From Chitinophaga pendula (GTDB lineage Bacteria > Bacteroidota > Bacteroidia > Chitinophagales > Chitinophagaceae), in contig NZ_CP077769.1 in the NCBI RefSeq assembly GCF_020386615.1, positions 7,365,501-7,429,500 of the forward strand: 64,000 bases of DNA, given 5' to 3'. Positions 42,747 to 51,939 of this stretch are shown here, one piece after another. A program made the position numbers and the translations under genes. The stretch's first letter is position 1. Each line of letters starts with the position of its first letter. The notes beneath the pieces are model-generated. The model saw nothing but the letters and a program-made list of their open reading frames with translations, ran no database searches and was not told the DNA's origin.

Positions 42747-43064
42747 ATGAAAATTTTCGCTTTCATAATGGCGTGTATTGTATTAGCACTCAGCTGTACT
42801 TATTGTACTGATGGAGCTTCTGTTATGAAAGGGAACAATCAAAAGGTAGCGATTAAAAAATCAGATAATTCGAGAAATAATCAGAGTGATAATTGTTCAC
42901 CTTTTTGTCAGTGCAGTTCCTGCCCAGGATTTTACATATCTAAGTCTATTAATTCTTCTGAGCTTATAGTTTTTCAAACAAGCCCTCAGTTTTCCGTGCT
43001 TCATTCCAGTAATGTAATTGGCATTGCACTTCCTATATGGCAGCCGCCACAATTAATTTCTTAA
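42747..43064 (+). CDS. DUF6660-like small exported cysteine-rich protein
   Basis: A 105 aa protein with a signal-like N-terminus (MKIFAFIMACIVLALSC) and a CSPFCQCSSCPGFY motif in the middle, ending IWQPPQLIS. This arrangement, ending in W-Q-P-P, matches DUF6660 proteins found beside Bacteroidota heavy-metal efflux pumps. Cysteines suggest periplasmic metal binding, which is inference. It starts the efflux operon. Confidence 0.75.
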   Translation: MKIFAFIMACIVLALSCTYCTDGASVMKGNNQKVAIKKSDNSRNNQSDNCSPFCQCSSCPGFYISKSINSSELIVFQTSPQFSVLHSSNVIGIALPIWQPPQLIS

Positions 43065-43135
43065 CGTCTCTCTCTCTAAGTTTTGCTTTACATGCAAAAC
43101 TAACTTCATTTTTTATTTTATTTAAAAATGTGAGT

Positions 43136-43312
43136 ATGACTAAAAAAAAGTCATCAACACACAAAAAGCCTGTTTACAGCAGAATAAAAAACCCTGTAAA
43201 GCCAAGATGGATGCGGATAACAAAAGTAATTAGCATCATCCTGCTTTCCATTTTAATGCTGTTGGCTATTGCCGGTATGGTTATTAAATACTATAGGTTA
43301 GTAACACAATAA
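43136..43312 (+). CDS. Small membrane protein of the efflux operon
   Basis: A 58 aa protein: a basic N-terminus (TKKKSSTHKKPVYSRIKNP) and one C-terminal membrane segment (ISIILLSILMLLAIAGMVI). A longer open frame exists, but it overlaps the previous gene. It ends 9 nt before the RND pump gene. Not recognised. Confidence 0.55.
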   Translation: MTKKKSSTHKKPVYSRIKNPVKPRWMRITKVISIILLSILMLLAIAGMVIKYYRLVTQ

Positions 43313-43321
43313 ATATAGGAC

Positions 43322-46300
43322 ATGTTAGGAAAGATTATTCATTTTTCAATTAAGAATAAATTTATTATAGGTCTGATGACCATAGCATTGATATTTTGGG
43401 GTATTTGGAGTGCTACCCAACTTCCATTGGATGCAGTACCCGACATTACCAATAATCAAGTACAAGTTATTACCGTAACTCCCACTCTTGCTTCCCAGGA
43501 AGTGGAGCAATTTGTAACATATCCTATTGAGCAGAGCCTCGCAAACTTACCGGATGTAGAAGAAATGCGTTCCATCTCCCGCTTTGGACTGTCTTTAGTT
43601 ACAATAGTATTTCATGACGATGTCAACATCTATTTTGCCCGGCAGTTAGTTACAGAGAAACTCAAAGAAGCTGAAAGCAGAATTCCTGAAGGGGTTGGCA
43701 GTCCGGAATTAGCCCCAGTAAGTACAGGTCTTGGAGAAATTTATCAATACATTATCCGTCCTAAAAAAGGTAGCGAACATAAATACACTGCGATGGATCT
43801 TCGAACAATGCAGGATTGGATTGTGGTGAGGCAGTTGTATGGTACTCCCGGTATTGCAGAAGTAAACAGCTTTGGCGGGCTACTAAAACAGTATGAAGTA
43901 GCTATTGATCCGGCACGCCTTAAGGCTTTAAATGTGAGTATCCCTGAGCTTTTTACAGCCTTGCAAAAAAATAATCAAAACACGGGAGGCGCTTATATTG
44001 ATAAAAAGCCGAACGCTTATTTTATAAGAGGTATAGGTTTAGTTAATTCCTTAGAAGATGTACGCAATATTGTGGTTAAGAATGCCGGTGTTCCCATATT
44101 CGTTAAGGATGTAGCAGATGTACGATTGGGCAATGCCATCCGTTATGGTGCAGCTACCTATAATGGCGAAGAGGAAGCAGTAGTGGGCATTGTTATGTTG
44201 TTGAAAGGTGCTAACAGTTTTGATGTAGTAAATAAGGTAAAGGAAAAAATGGAGGTAATTAAAAAATCATTACCCCCTGATATAGAAATTGAACCTTTCC
44301 TCGATAGAACAAGCCTGATAGAAAGAGCAATTTCTACAGTAGAACATAATTTAATAGAGGGGGCGCTGATTGTTATTTTAGTATTGGTACTCTTTTTAGG
44401 TAACCTGCGGGCCGGTTTGATTGTGGCTTCTGCCATCCCGCTTTCCATGCTGTTTGCCTTGGGATTAATGCACGTATTTGGCGTATCGGCTAACCTTATG
44501 AGCTTGGGTGCCATAGATTTTGGTTTAATTGTAGATGGGGCGGTTATTATTGTAGAAAGTGTGTTGCACCGCCTTTCTGCCCATGCTGCCACTTCGCATG
44601 TACAAAAGTACTCACAAGAGAATATGGATAAAACAGTCGAAAGCAGCGCAAAACAATTAATGAATTCGGCTGCCTTTGGACAAATTATCATTTTAATTGT
44701 TTACCTGCCTATTCTGTCCTTGCAAGGCATCGAAGGAAAAATGTTCCGACCAATGGCAATGACAGTAGGTTTTGCAATAGTAGGTGCACTCTTGCTTTCA
44801 CTCACTTATATCCCAATGATGTCTTCACTTTTCTTGTCAAAAAAAGCAAAGAAAAAAGAGACTATTGCCGATAAAATGATGAGTTTTCTTCAAAGAAAAT
44901 ACGACCCACTGCTTACCTGGGCTATTAAAAGAAAGTGGGCTGTTGTGTCTGTTGCAGGAGCATTAATGGTTATTGCTTTCTTAGTGTTCGGCCGTATGGG
45001 AGGTGAGTTTATTCCGCAGTTGAAAGAAGGGGATTATTCTTTTAACGTATTACTGCCACAGGGGGCCTCTCTTTCTCAAAGTATTGAAACCGCCATGCAA
45101 GCCGAACGCATTATCAAAAGTTTCCCTGAAGTTGAAGCAATAGTGGGTAAAACAGGTAGTAGTGAAATTCCTACTGACCCCATGCCGCCAGAAATGACAG
45201 ATATGATTGTTCGACTGAAGCCAGAAAAAGAATGGACAACAAAAGTTGACTTTATCGAATTAAGGGAAAAAATTGAAGAAAAGCTGAATGTGATACCTGG
45301 TGTTTTTGTAGAAGGCAGTCAGCCTATTCAAATGCGATTTAATGAACTGATGACCGGAGTAAAGCAGGATGTTGCGATAAAAATATTTGGAGAAAATATG
45401 GATACTTTAGCTGCACTCGCACCCCAGGTAGGCCAGATTGTTAGTACCGTGCGAGGTGCCTCACCACCACAAATAGAACGTACAGCAGGATTACCCCAAA
45501 TTTCTATTCAGCTCGACCGTGCCAGAATTGCCAACTACGGTCTTAATATTGAAGACGTCAACACCGCAATCAGTTCTGCATTTGCAGGCAAAACTGCGGG
45601 CTCAGTATTTGAAAACGAAAGGAGGTTTGACCTCGTGATACGTTTGGATACAACCTACAGAAGCTCCATAGAAGATGTCGGTAACTTATTTATTGCCACT
45701 CCATCGGGAACACAAATACCCTTAAGCCAGGTATCAACCATAAGTTTTAAGGAAGGGCCGTCACAAATCAGCCGGGAATCCGGAAAACGAAGGATAGTTA
45801 TCAGCTTTAACGTGATGGGTAGAGATGTAGAAAGTGTAGTAAAAGACATTCAGGCAAAGCTAAACGCACAAATGAAATTGCCGCAGGGTTATTATTTTAC
45901 TTATGGCGGCGCCTTCGAAAACCTGCAAAAAGCATCAGCCCGTTTAAAAATTGCAGTTCCTATTGCGCTACTTCTTATTTACATGTTGCTTTATTTTGCA
46001 TTCAGTTCTTTTAAACAAGCTACGCTCATTTTCACGGCTATTCCAATGTCCGCTATTGGCGGTGTAGCGGCCTTATTACTTCGTGGGATGCCATTTAGTA
46101 TTTCTGCGGGCGTCGGATTTATCGCTTTGTTTGGTGTGGCTGTGTTGAACGGGATCGTATTAATTGGCACATTCAATCAATTAGAAAAGGATGGCATGAA
46201 GGATGTGTTAAAGCGAATATTAGTTGGAACACATTTGAGGTTGCGACCCGTGCTCATGACTGCAACAGTAGCATCCCTTGGATTCTTACCCATGGCACTT

Positions 46301-47659
46301 TCAACAGGTGCGGGAGGCGAAGTGCAAAAGCCGCTGGCGACAGTCGTGATTGGGGGATTGATTACTGCTACCTTCCTCACACTGGTTGTACTTCCTTTAT
46401 TGTATCTCATCTTCACTAAGAAAACAAGCGAAAAGAAGAAAATGGGGAAGGTGCAAACAACCTTAGCCGTGTTGCTTTTTCTGCTTGGAAGCAACCAGAC
46501 TTTATTCGCTCAGCAAATTCCTGTCAGAGGTGCGGTAGATACGGCTATGCGCAACAACCTGCAATTGCAGGTAAATCAATTGCAGTTATCCAGGTCACAG
46601 ACATTAATAGGTTCTGCCTACCAATTCCCAAAGACAGGCATCTTTGTTGAAAATGAAGACCTCCGGGCAAATAAAACAAACGGTGAAAATAATAATGGCG
46701 TATTAAAAATCGGCTTGTCGCAAGCCCTGGAATGGCCTGGTGTGTATAAGGCAAGACGTAACCTTTTGGAAGAGCAATCCAGATACAGTCAACTCACCAT
46801 CAGTCGCTCTCAATTAGAAATTAAAAGAAACATCAATCAGGTGTACTACACACTTTGGTATTTGCAAGAGCGACGCAATTTGTACACACGGCTGGACAGC
46901 ATCTATACAGCCATGTTCCAGGCGGCCAAGTTGCGGGTAAGAACAGGTGAAGTTGCGGGCCTTGACAGTATTGCAGCAGAGGCCCGGATGCGGGAGTTGC
47001 AAACACAGGTTCAACAGTTTACCAATGACATCCGTATTCAACAACAGGCTTTACGGCAGTTAACGGGCAGTGATATTGTTTTTTTTAATGAGCAGGGGCA
47101 GCTTCCCAAATTACAGATAGGAAACTATCAAGCAGCAATTGACAACCATCCTCAATTGCGTTTGCAACAGCAAAACGTAGCCATTGCAGATGCAGACCTT
47201 CGTCTGCAACGGCAATCCCGTTATCCTGATTTTGAAGGCCGCTTTTTTTCTCAACGGTTGTATGGGATTAAAAATCCTTATTCTGGCTTTTCGGTAACAG
47301 CACGCATTCCCATTTTTACAAAAGGCTACAAAAAGCGAATAGAGGCTGCCGAAATTGAACGTAACGTTCAGCAACGACAATTAGACCTTGAGCGATTGAC
47401 GTTGAATACCGCTTACCTACAGGCTGTGCAAATGGTAGAACGCTCCAGGGCAAGTTTAAATTTTTATGAAAAAACGGGATTAAAGCAAGCTGAGGCCATT
47501 GTGCAAGCTGCTACACTCGCTTATCGTTCCGGTGAAATAGGCTTTGCGGAGTTATCGCAGTTCTTAACGCAGGCTATAGATATTCAGCGAAATTATTTAG
47601 ATGTTTTAAACGAATACAACCAGGCTGTTATCCAGGTAAACTACTATATCAATCAGTAA
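43322..47659 (+). CDS. CzcA-type heavy-metal RND pump fused to a TolC-like channel
   Basis: A 1445 aa fusion. Residues 1 to about 1035 are a heavy-metal RND pump: PLDAVPDITNNQVQV, TM4 motif DFGLIVDGAVIIVES (about 400) and TM-rich C-half. The DFGxxxDG form of TM4 is that of divalent-metal (CzcA, Zn/Co/Cd) pumps rather than copper CusA. Residues of about 1041-1065 look like a fresh signal peptide (Met1041, ending LFAQQ), followed by a TolC-like outer-membrane channel of about 380 residues. Usually these are separate genes. The pump draws metal from the periplasm through the MFP and channel. Confidence 0.93.
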   Translation: MLGKIIHFSIKNKFIIGLMTIALIFWGIWSATQLPLDAVPDITNNQVQVITVTPTLASQEVEQFVTYPIEQSLANLPDVEEMRSISRFGLSLVTIVFHDDVNIYFARQLVTEKLKEAESRIPEGVGSPELAPVSTGLGEIYQYIIRPKKGSEHKYTAMDLRTMQDWIVVRQLYGTPGIAEVNSFGGLLKQYEVAIDPARLKALNVSIPELFTALQKNNQNTGGAYIDKKPNAYFIRGIGLVNSLEDVRNIVVKNAGVPIFVKDVADVRLGNAIRYGAATYNGEEEAVVGIVMLLKGANSFDVVNKVKEKMEVIKKSLPPDIEIEPFLDRTSLIERAISTVEHNLIEGALIVILVLVLFLGNLRAGLIVASAIPLSMLFALGLMHVFGVSANLMSLGAIDFGLIVDGAVIIVESVLHRLSAHAATSHVQKYSQENMDKTVESSAKQLMNSAAFGQIIILIVYLPILSLQGIEGKMFRPMAMTVGFAIVGALLLSLTYIPMMSSLFLSKKAKKKETIADKMMSFLQRKYDPLLTWAIKRKWAVVSVAGALMVIAFLVFGRMGGEFIPQLKEGDYSFNVLLPQGASLSQSIETAMQAERIIKSFPEVEAIVGKTGSSEIPTDPMPPEMTDMIVRLKPEKEWTTKVDFIELREKIEEKLNVIPGVFVEGSQPIQMRFNELMTGVKQDVAIKIFGENMDTLAALAPQVGQIVSTVRGASPPQIERTAGLPQISIQLDRARIANYGLNIEDVNTAISSAFAGKTAGSVFENERRFDLVIRLDTTYRSSIEDVGNLFIATPSGTQIPLSQVSTISFKEGPSQISRESGKRRIVISFNVMGRDVESVVKDIQAKLNAQMKLPQGYYFTYGGAFENLQKASARLKIAVPIALLLIYMLLYFAFSSFKQATLIFTAIPMSAIGGVAALLLRGMPFSISAGVGFIALFGVAVLNGIVLIGTFNQLEKDGMKDVLKRILVGTHLRLRPVLMTATVASLGFLPMALSTGAGGEVQKPLATVVIGGLITATFLTLVVLPLLYLIFTKKTSEKKKMGKVQTTLAVLLFLLGSNQTLFAQQIPVRGAVDTAMRNNLQLQVNQLQLSRSQTLIGSAYQFPKTGIFVENEDLRANKTNGENNNGVLKIGLSQALEWPGVYKARRNLLEEQSRYSQLTISRSQLEIKRNINQVYYTLWYLQERRNLYTRLDSIYTAMFQAAKLRVRTGEVAGLDSIAAEARMRELQTQVQQFTNDIRIQQQALRQLTGSDIVFFNEQGQLPKLQIGNYQAAIDNHPQLRLQQQNVAIADADLRLQRQSRYPDFEGRFFSQRLYGIKNPYSGFSVTARIPIFTKGYKKRIEAAEIERNVQQRQLDLERLTLNTAYLQAVQMVERSRASLNFYEKTGLKQAEAIVQAATLAYRSGEIGFAELSQFLTQAIDIQRNYLDVLNEYNQAVIQVNYYINQ

Positions 47660-47668
47660 AATATAAAA

Positions 47669-49009
47669 ATGAAAATCAAAATGAAAATATTATCTGTAGG
47701 CTTTGTTCTCTTAGCAACAGCCTTTTTCTTAACTGCTTGTAGTGCTGGATCCGGGTCAGCTGCTGAAACTAAACAGGAAACAAAAACACAGGCAAAAGAA
47801 AGTAAACCGGAAAAAGCTGAAGCGGCTGAAAATTCGGACTACGTTGAACTTACAGATGAACAAATGAAGGCTATAGGCATTCAAATCGGAATCATCGAAC
47901 AACGTGGTATTAATTCTTCCATTAAGGTCAATGGAGTGCTTGAAGTTCCCAACCAGTTCAAGGCAAAGGTTTCTTCTTTATTTAATGGTACTGTTCGCAC
48001 TTTAAATGTACGACCTGGAAGCGTTGTCGGTAAAGGGCAAACTATTGCGACCATTGTCAATCCTGATTTGGTGAATATGCAACAGCAATACTTAACAGTA
48101 AATACAAAAATTAGTTTAGCCCAGCTTGAATATGAACGACAAAAAACGCTGGTAGCTGGAAATGCTGGTGCAAGAAAAAATCTGCAGCAGGCAGAAACAG
48201 AACTCAGAACTTTAAATACAGAAAAAACAGCTTTACAAAAACAACTTTCAACTTTAGGAATATCTCCCGCAAGAGTAGCAAGCGGAAATATTACTTCTTC
48301 TTTGGCTGTTCCTTCTCCAATAAGTGGAACTATAAGTAGGGTAAATGCTCAGATAGGAACCTTCACAGATGCCAACACTATTATTGCTGAGATTGTAGAT
48401 AATCAACAATTGCAGGTGAAGTTGCTTATGTATGAAAAGGACTTGCCAAAAGTACATCTTAACCAAACAATTCAGTTCACTTTAACTAACAACCCTGCTA
48501 AGGAATATCAAGCGGTGGTTAATTCAATAGCTACCTCTTTTGAAGAAGGCACTACTACTGTGGCAGTTCGGGCTGCTATTAAGGGCACAAAAACCGGATT
48601 GATTGAAGGAATGAGTGTAAATGCTATGGTAAATATGGGAAGTGTAACTGTACCTTCTGTTCCTAATGAGGCGATTGTATCATTTCAGGGACAGGATTAC
48701 ATTTTCGTTCAAATGGAAAATGAAACCGAAGCTGCAGAAGGGAAAAAAGGGACCGATTCTACTGAAATAGTAAACGGTGTAAAAGCACCATCAAAAGAAA
48801 GAGAAAAAAATGAAGAAAGCGAACAAAAAGAAAAAGCAAGGGAACCACGCATATCATTTAAAAGGGTAAAAGTAGCAAAGGGTTCTGCTAATATGGGATA
48901 TACGGAAATAAGGTTATTAGAAGAGATACCTGCGAATGCAAAAGTTATAACAAAGGGAGCCTTTTTTGCCTTAGGTAAAATGACTAATGCTGGGGAAGAG
49001 GGAGAATAA
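47669..49009 (+). CDS. RND efflux periplasmic adaptor (CzcB/CusB-like lipoprotein)
   Basis: A 446 aa membrane-fusion protein with a lipobox (LTACSAG, Cys24). It has a barrel-sandwich/lipoyl part (about 90-230, PSPISGTISRVNAQIGTF), an alpha hairpin between, and beta-barrel segments (about 240-330). Near the C-terminus is an unusual 35-residue Glu/Lys-rich insert (about 365-395, KEREKNEESEQKEKAREPR). It links the CzcA pump with its channel. 9 nt after the fusion gene. Confidence 0.93.
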   Translation: MKIKMKILSVGFVLLATAFFLTACSAGSGSAAETKQETKTQAKESKPEKAEAAENSDYVELTDEQMKAIGIQIGIIEQRGINSSIKVNGVLEVPNQFKAKVSSLFNGTVRTLNVRPGSVVGKGQTIATIVNPDLVNMQQQYLTVNTKISLAQLEYERQKTLVAGNAGARKNLQQAETELRTLNTEKTALQKQLSTLGISPARVASGNITSSLAVPSPISGTISRVNAQIGTFTDANTIIAEIVDNQQLQVKLLMYEKDLPKVHLNQTIQFTLTNNPAKEYQAVVNSIATSFEEGTTTVAVRAAIKGTKTGLIEGMSVNAMVNMGSVTVPSVPNEAIVSFQGQDYIFVQMENETEAAEGKKGTDSTEIVNGVKAPSKEREKNEESEQKEKAREPRISFKRVKVAKGSANMGYTEIRLLEEIPANAKVITKGAFFALGKMTNAGEEGE

Positions 49010-49072
49010 AAAACACAACTTATTGTGAACATTAAACCATAAGATAACTACTTGAAAAATTATATATCATAA

Positions 49073-49243
49073 ATGCCGGACACCAATCACAATTATATAA
49101 AGTGCTGGAATTGTCACAAGCAAATATTTTCGAATAGCAGGTATTGCGAATATTGTAAAGTAACACAATGGGGTTGGCGTATGAACATATTATTGTTAGG
49201 TATGGTAATCGTTTTAATCATTTTAATTTATTTCATCTCCTGA
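49073..49243 (+). CDS. Small zinc-ribbon membrane protein
   Basis: A 56 aa frame: KCWNCHKQIF...SRYCEYCK, two CxxC pairs of a zinc ribbon, followed by a C-terminal membrane segment (MNILLLGMVIVLIILIYFIS). It lies in the efflux operon between the adaptor and the next lipoprotein gene, on the same strand. The composition and context make it a real gene, although it is very short. Function unknown. Confidence 0.65.
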   Translation: MPDTNHNYIKCWNCHKQIFSNSRYCEYCKVTQWGWRMNILLLGMVIVLIILIYFIS

Positions 49244-49265
49244 ACACTTATTTAAAATATAAAAA

Positions 49266-49820
49266 ATGAAACACATTAAACCACAATTCGGATTTATACT
49301 TGCGATCCTTTCTTTTCTGGTACTGGTTTCTTGTGCAGATAAACAAGAGAAAAAACACAAAAAGAAAGACAAGCAGGAAAAAACCGTCGCTGCCTCTGAA
49401 ACCCTTAATGTAAAAGATAGTAACGTGTCTATAGATTGCGATACATCCTATTGGAGATATGTTTATAAGCCTGAAAGGCTCCAGGTAATTGATAAATGTA
49501 AAACCGTTACAGGAGTGATAGAAGAAAGCAATGTAGAAGAAGACGGTGACCAGCACCTGCTATTAAAACTGGATAATGGACAGGAAGATTTGCTAACAAA
49601 AAAAAATATTAAGAAAAAACAGGGAGATCTTGTTATTGAAGCAATATGCGCCAACAAGCCCACAGTAAAAAAAGTGGGAACTACCTGTGAAGGCTATATA
49701 AATAATATACAAATTCCCAAACTTGGTGAGCATGTAAAAGTAACAGGTAGTTTAGTAATAGACACTCACAACGGTTGGTCAGAAATTCATCCAATAACAA
49801 AAATTGAAGTGATAAAATAA
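49266..49820 (+). CDS. Lipoprotein with OB-fold-like C-terminal domain
   Basis: A 184 aa protein. Lipobox LVSC (Cys20), then a Lys-rich linker (KKHKKKDKQEK), then a domain beginning CDTSYWRYVYKPERLQVIDKCKTVTGVI and ending HNGWSEIHPITKIEVI. The VTGxI and VTGSLV strands with the terminal W-x-E-I-H-P motif resemble small nucleotide- or OB-fold-like exported domains seen widely. Two Cys pairs may form disulfides. Role in metal resistance unknown. Confidence 0.65.
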   Translation: MKHIKPQFGFILAILSFLVLVSCADKQEKKHKKKDKQEKTVAASETLNVKDSNVSIDCDTSYWRYVYKPERLQVIDKCKTVTGVIEESNVEEDGDQHLLLKLDNGQEDLLTKKNIKKKQGDLVIEAICANKPTVKKVGTTCEGYINNIQIPKLGEHVKVTGSLVIDTHNGWSEIHPITKIEVIK

Positions 49821-49851
49821 ATTTAACCAGGCGGCTTCTGAAAGAAAAAAA

Positions 49852-51084
49852 ATGAAAAAGCTTTTCATAAATATTGTACTTGCAATCACAGCTACGCTTC
49901 CCGGCATTTTTGTGCGGCTCGCTGGTATTCGTCTCGGCCCGTTAAATACCACTATTATCTTTTTCATTGCTCTGTTAAGTGCAGGACTTCTTTTGTCCTG
50001 GGGAGTAGAGGCCGCTGAAAAACATGTTGCAAAAGGATTAGCCATTGCCGTTCTTGCCTTGATTACTGTTTTGCCAGAATACGCTGTTGATATCTATTAC
50101 AGCTATCAGGCGGGTAACCATCCCGGGTCGGAATATGTTGGTTTTGCTGCTGCTAACATGACTGGTGCCAACCGGCTGCTCGTTGGTATGGCATGGCCTC
50201 TTATTGTGTTGCTGTACTGGTGGCGCAGCAAAAAGAAGGGTATTGAGCTGCACAGGGAGAATTTAATAGAGATTGGATTTCTTGCCCTTTCCAGTCTTTA
50301 TTCCTTTGTTATTGTACTCAAAAGCCGGATTGATATTTTTGATACAATTGTGCTGGTAGCTATTTATTTTCTTTACCTGTGGCGTGTCAGTAAAGGAACC
50401 AGGGAAGAAGCTGTTGAAGAAGCAGAAGTTGGCCCCAGCGCTGCACTTACCAAGCTTCCTAAGCAAAAGCAATATCTCATAATAATTTGTATGGCTGTTT
50501 ATGCTGCTTTTGTAATTCTGCTGTCGGCTGAACCCTTTGCTGAATCTTTAATTTCTTCAGGTGAAAGTTTAGGCTTTAATAAATTCTTACTTATACAATG
50601 GCTGGCACCTTTAGCAAGCGAAGCGCCAACGGTAATTGTAATGATTCTTATGACTTTGGCTTTACTTCCCACCTCTGCACTTTCAGCCTTGATTAGTGAT
50701 AAAATTAATCAATGGACATTATTAGTTGGGATGATACCCCTGGCTTATTCCATAGGTCTTGGTCATATGGGGCATTTACCGCTTGATGCACGGCAGGGCG
50801 AAGAGTTTTTTTTAACAGCCGCACAATCACTTTTTGCCTTATCGCTTTTGTTGTGTTTAAGATTGAGCTTAACAAGTTCACTTGCTTTGCTTGGTCTTTT
50901 TTTGGTGCAGATTATCATTGCCTTTATTTACAGCAATGATGAACCCAAAACAATTGTATCGTTAACCTGGCTTGCATGGATTTACCTTGCCTTAACAATT
51001 ACAGTTATTATTTTCAAGAGAAAATGTTTAATGAGTGTTATTAAGCAATGGCAGGCAAAAAAACCTAATGAAATAATTCATTAA
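49852..51084 (+). CDS. Sodium/calcium exchanger-family cation antiporter
   Basis: A 410 aa membrane protein with about 10-11 hydrophobic segments and two inverted alpha-repeat-like motifs. The first is LPEYAVDIYYSYQAG...VGFAAANMTGANRLLVG (about 76-115). The second is QWLAPLASEAPTVIV...ISDKINQWTLLVG (about 250-295). Acidic residues in each repeat are those used for cation binding in the CaCA superfamily. It is a probable Ca2+ or other cation/proton or sodium antiporter at the inner membrane. Confidence 0.85.
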   Translation: MKKLFINIVLAITATLPGIFVRLAGIRLGPLNTTIIFFIALLSAGLLLSWGVEAAEKHVAKGLAIAVLALITVLPEYAVDIYYSYQAGNHPGSEYVGFAAANMTGANRLLVGMAWPLIVLLYWWRSKKKGIELHRENLIEIGFLALSSLYSFVIVLKSRIDIFDTIVLVAIYFLYLWRVSKGTREEAVEEAEVGPSAALTKLPKQKQYLIIICMAVYAAFVILLSAEPFAESLISSGESLGFNKFLLIQWLAPLASEAPTVIVMILMTLALLPTSALSALISDKINQWTLLVGMIPLAYSIGLGHMGHLPLDARQGEEFFLTAAQSLFALSLLLCLRLSLTSSLALLGLFLVQIIIAFIYSNDEPKTIVSLTWLAWIYLALTITVIIFKRKCLMSVIKQWQAKKPNEIIH

Positions 51085-51094
51085 TCAATCATAA

Positions 51095-51565
51095 ATGTTA
51101 TCCATGGAAATAAGATTTGAATTAGTTATGGTGGTGAAGCTTTTGGTAGCATTTGCTTTGGGAGCATTTATAGGATATGATAGAGAAAAGCAGGGAAAAG
51201 AAGCAGGGATCAGAACCTATGCAGCCATCTGCTTTGGTTCAACCCTATTTACTGCAATAGCAGATGAATTTAAAGATATAGCATCTGCCTCAAGGGTTAT
51301 TGCAAATATTGTTATAGGTATCGGCTTTTTAGGAGCTGGAATTATTAGCAAAAATGATGCTTCCAATAATTCTCAAGGTCTAACCTCAGCAGCTACTATC
51401 TGGTGTACGGCTGCAGTGGGTATTACAGTGGGACTGGACATGTTTATTATCGCAATCGTAGCTTCATCGATGCTATATTTCCTGTTATCGCTGGAAAGAC
51501 AGAAGTGGTATATCCGCTGGAAAAATAAAATTAATGAGAAGGAAAAAGAACACAAGAGTATCTGA
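51095..51565 (+). CDS. MgtC/SapB-family membrane protein, short form
   Basis: A 156 aa MgtC domain without the C-terminal cytoplasmic domain: LLVAFALGAFIGYDREKQGKEAGIRTYAAICFGSTLF, GIGFLGAGIISKND and SAATIWCTAAVGITVGL. It is the second MgtC-type gene in the window; the one at 18118 is full-length. It starts 10 nt after the antiporter gene, suggesting a functional link to cation balance. Confidence 0.88.
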   Translation: MLSMEIRFELVMVVKLLVAFALGAFIGYDREKQGKEAGIRTYAAICFGSTLFTAIADEFKDIASASRVIANIVIGIGFLGAGIISKNDASNNSQGLTSAATIWCTAAVGITVGLDMFIIAIVASSMLYFLLSLERQKWYIRWKNKINEKEKEHKSI

Positions 51566-51939
51566 ATAAAGTGAATAAGAAAGCAAAGGAGTGAATAAGG
51601 GAGTTCAGATAAAAAGGAAGGCAAAAAGCTATCGTTTTAAACAGGTAAAGATGATTGACAGTTAGCTGAGCAGATGGATACACAGAAATTATTTTACCGT
51701 AAGGATTTAACGGGAGCAATAAGGTAGTGATTTTCGGTATTTATGATTTATTGTCAAAAAAGAATAAAATATTACATGGGTCGGAGCCCTGCATTGTTGT
51801 CCGGTTTAAATGAAAAAAACTTAAACAGCAGGGTTTCCGAACCCACCAATTGGAGATTTGAAAAACGGATGCATGGAAGCGACCAGGAAAAAAGAATATT
51901 CATTTTTTAGTTCAAGCATTATATAATTGAAAATCACTG
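51566..51939. other. Intergenic region, one palindrome only
   Basis: About 370 nt, rich in A and G in its first part. The only structure I see is the imperfect inverted repeat at 51778-51844. No TAnnTTTG element found. Confidence 0.4.
51778..51844. repeat. Imperfect inverted repeat, 67 nt
   Basis: Left arm GGGTCGGAGCCCTGC pairs with GCAGGGTTTCCGAACCC allowing two bulges/mismatches. An inner GTTTAA/TTAAAC stem surrounds an A-rich loop. It lies upstream of the porin gene. Possible structured leader or a small palindromic repeat. Confidence 0.5.

Noticed and set aside
44158-44691. Minus-strand ORF of 177 aa inside the RND pump
   Set aside because: Antisense shadow of a strongly conserved coding region.
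43322-47659. Copper/silver pump CusA
   Set aside because: TM4 reads DFGLIVDG, the form found in divalent-metal CzcA pumps, not the copper form.
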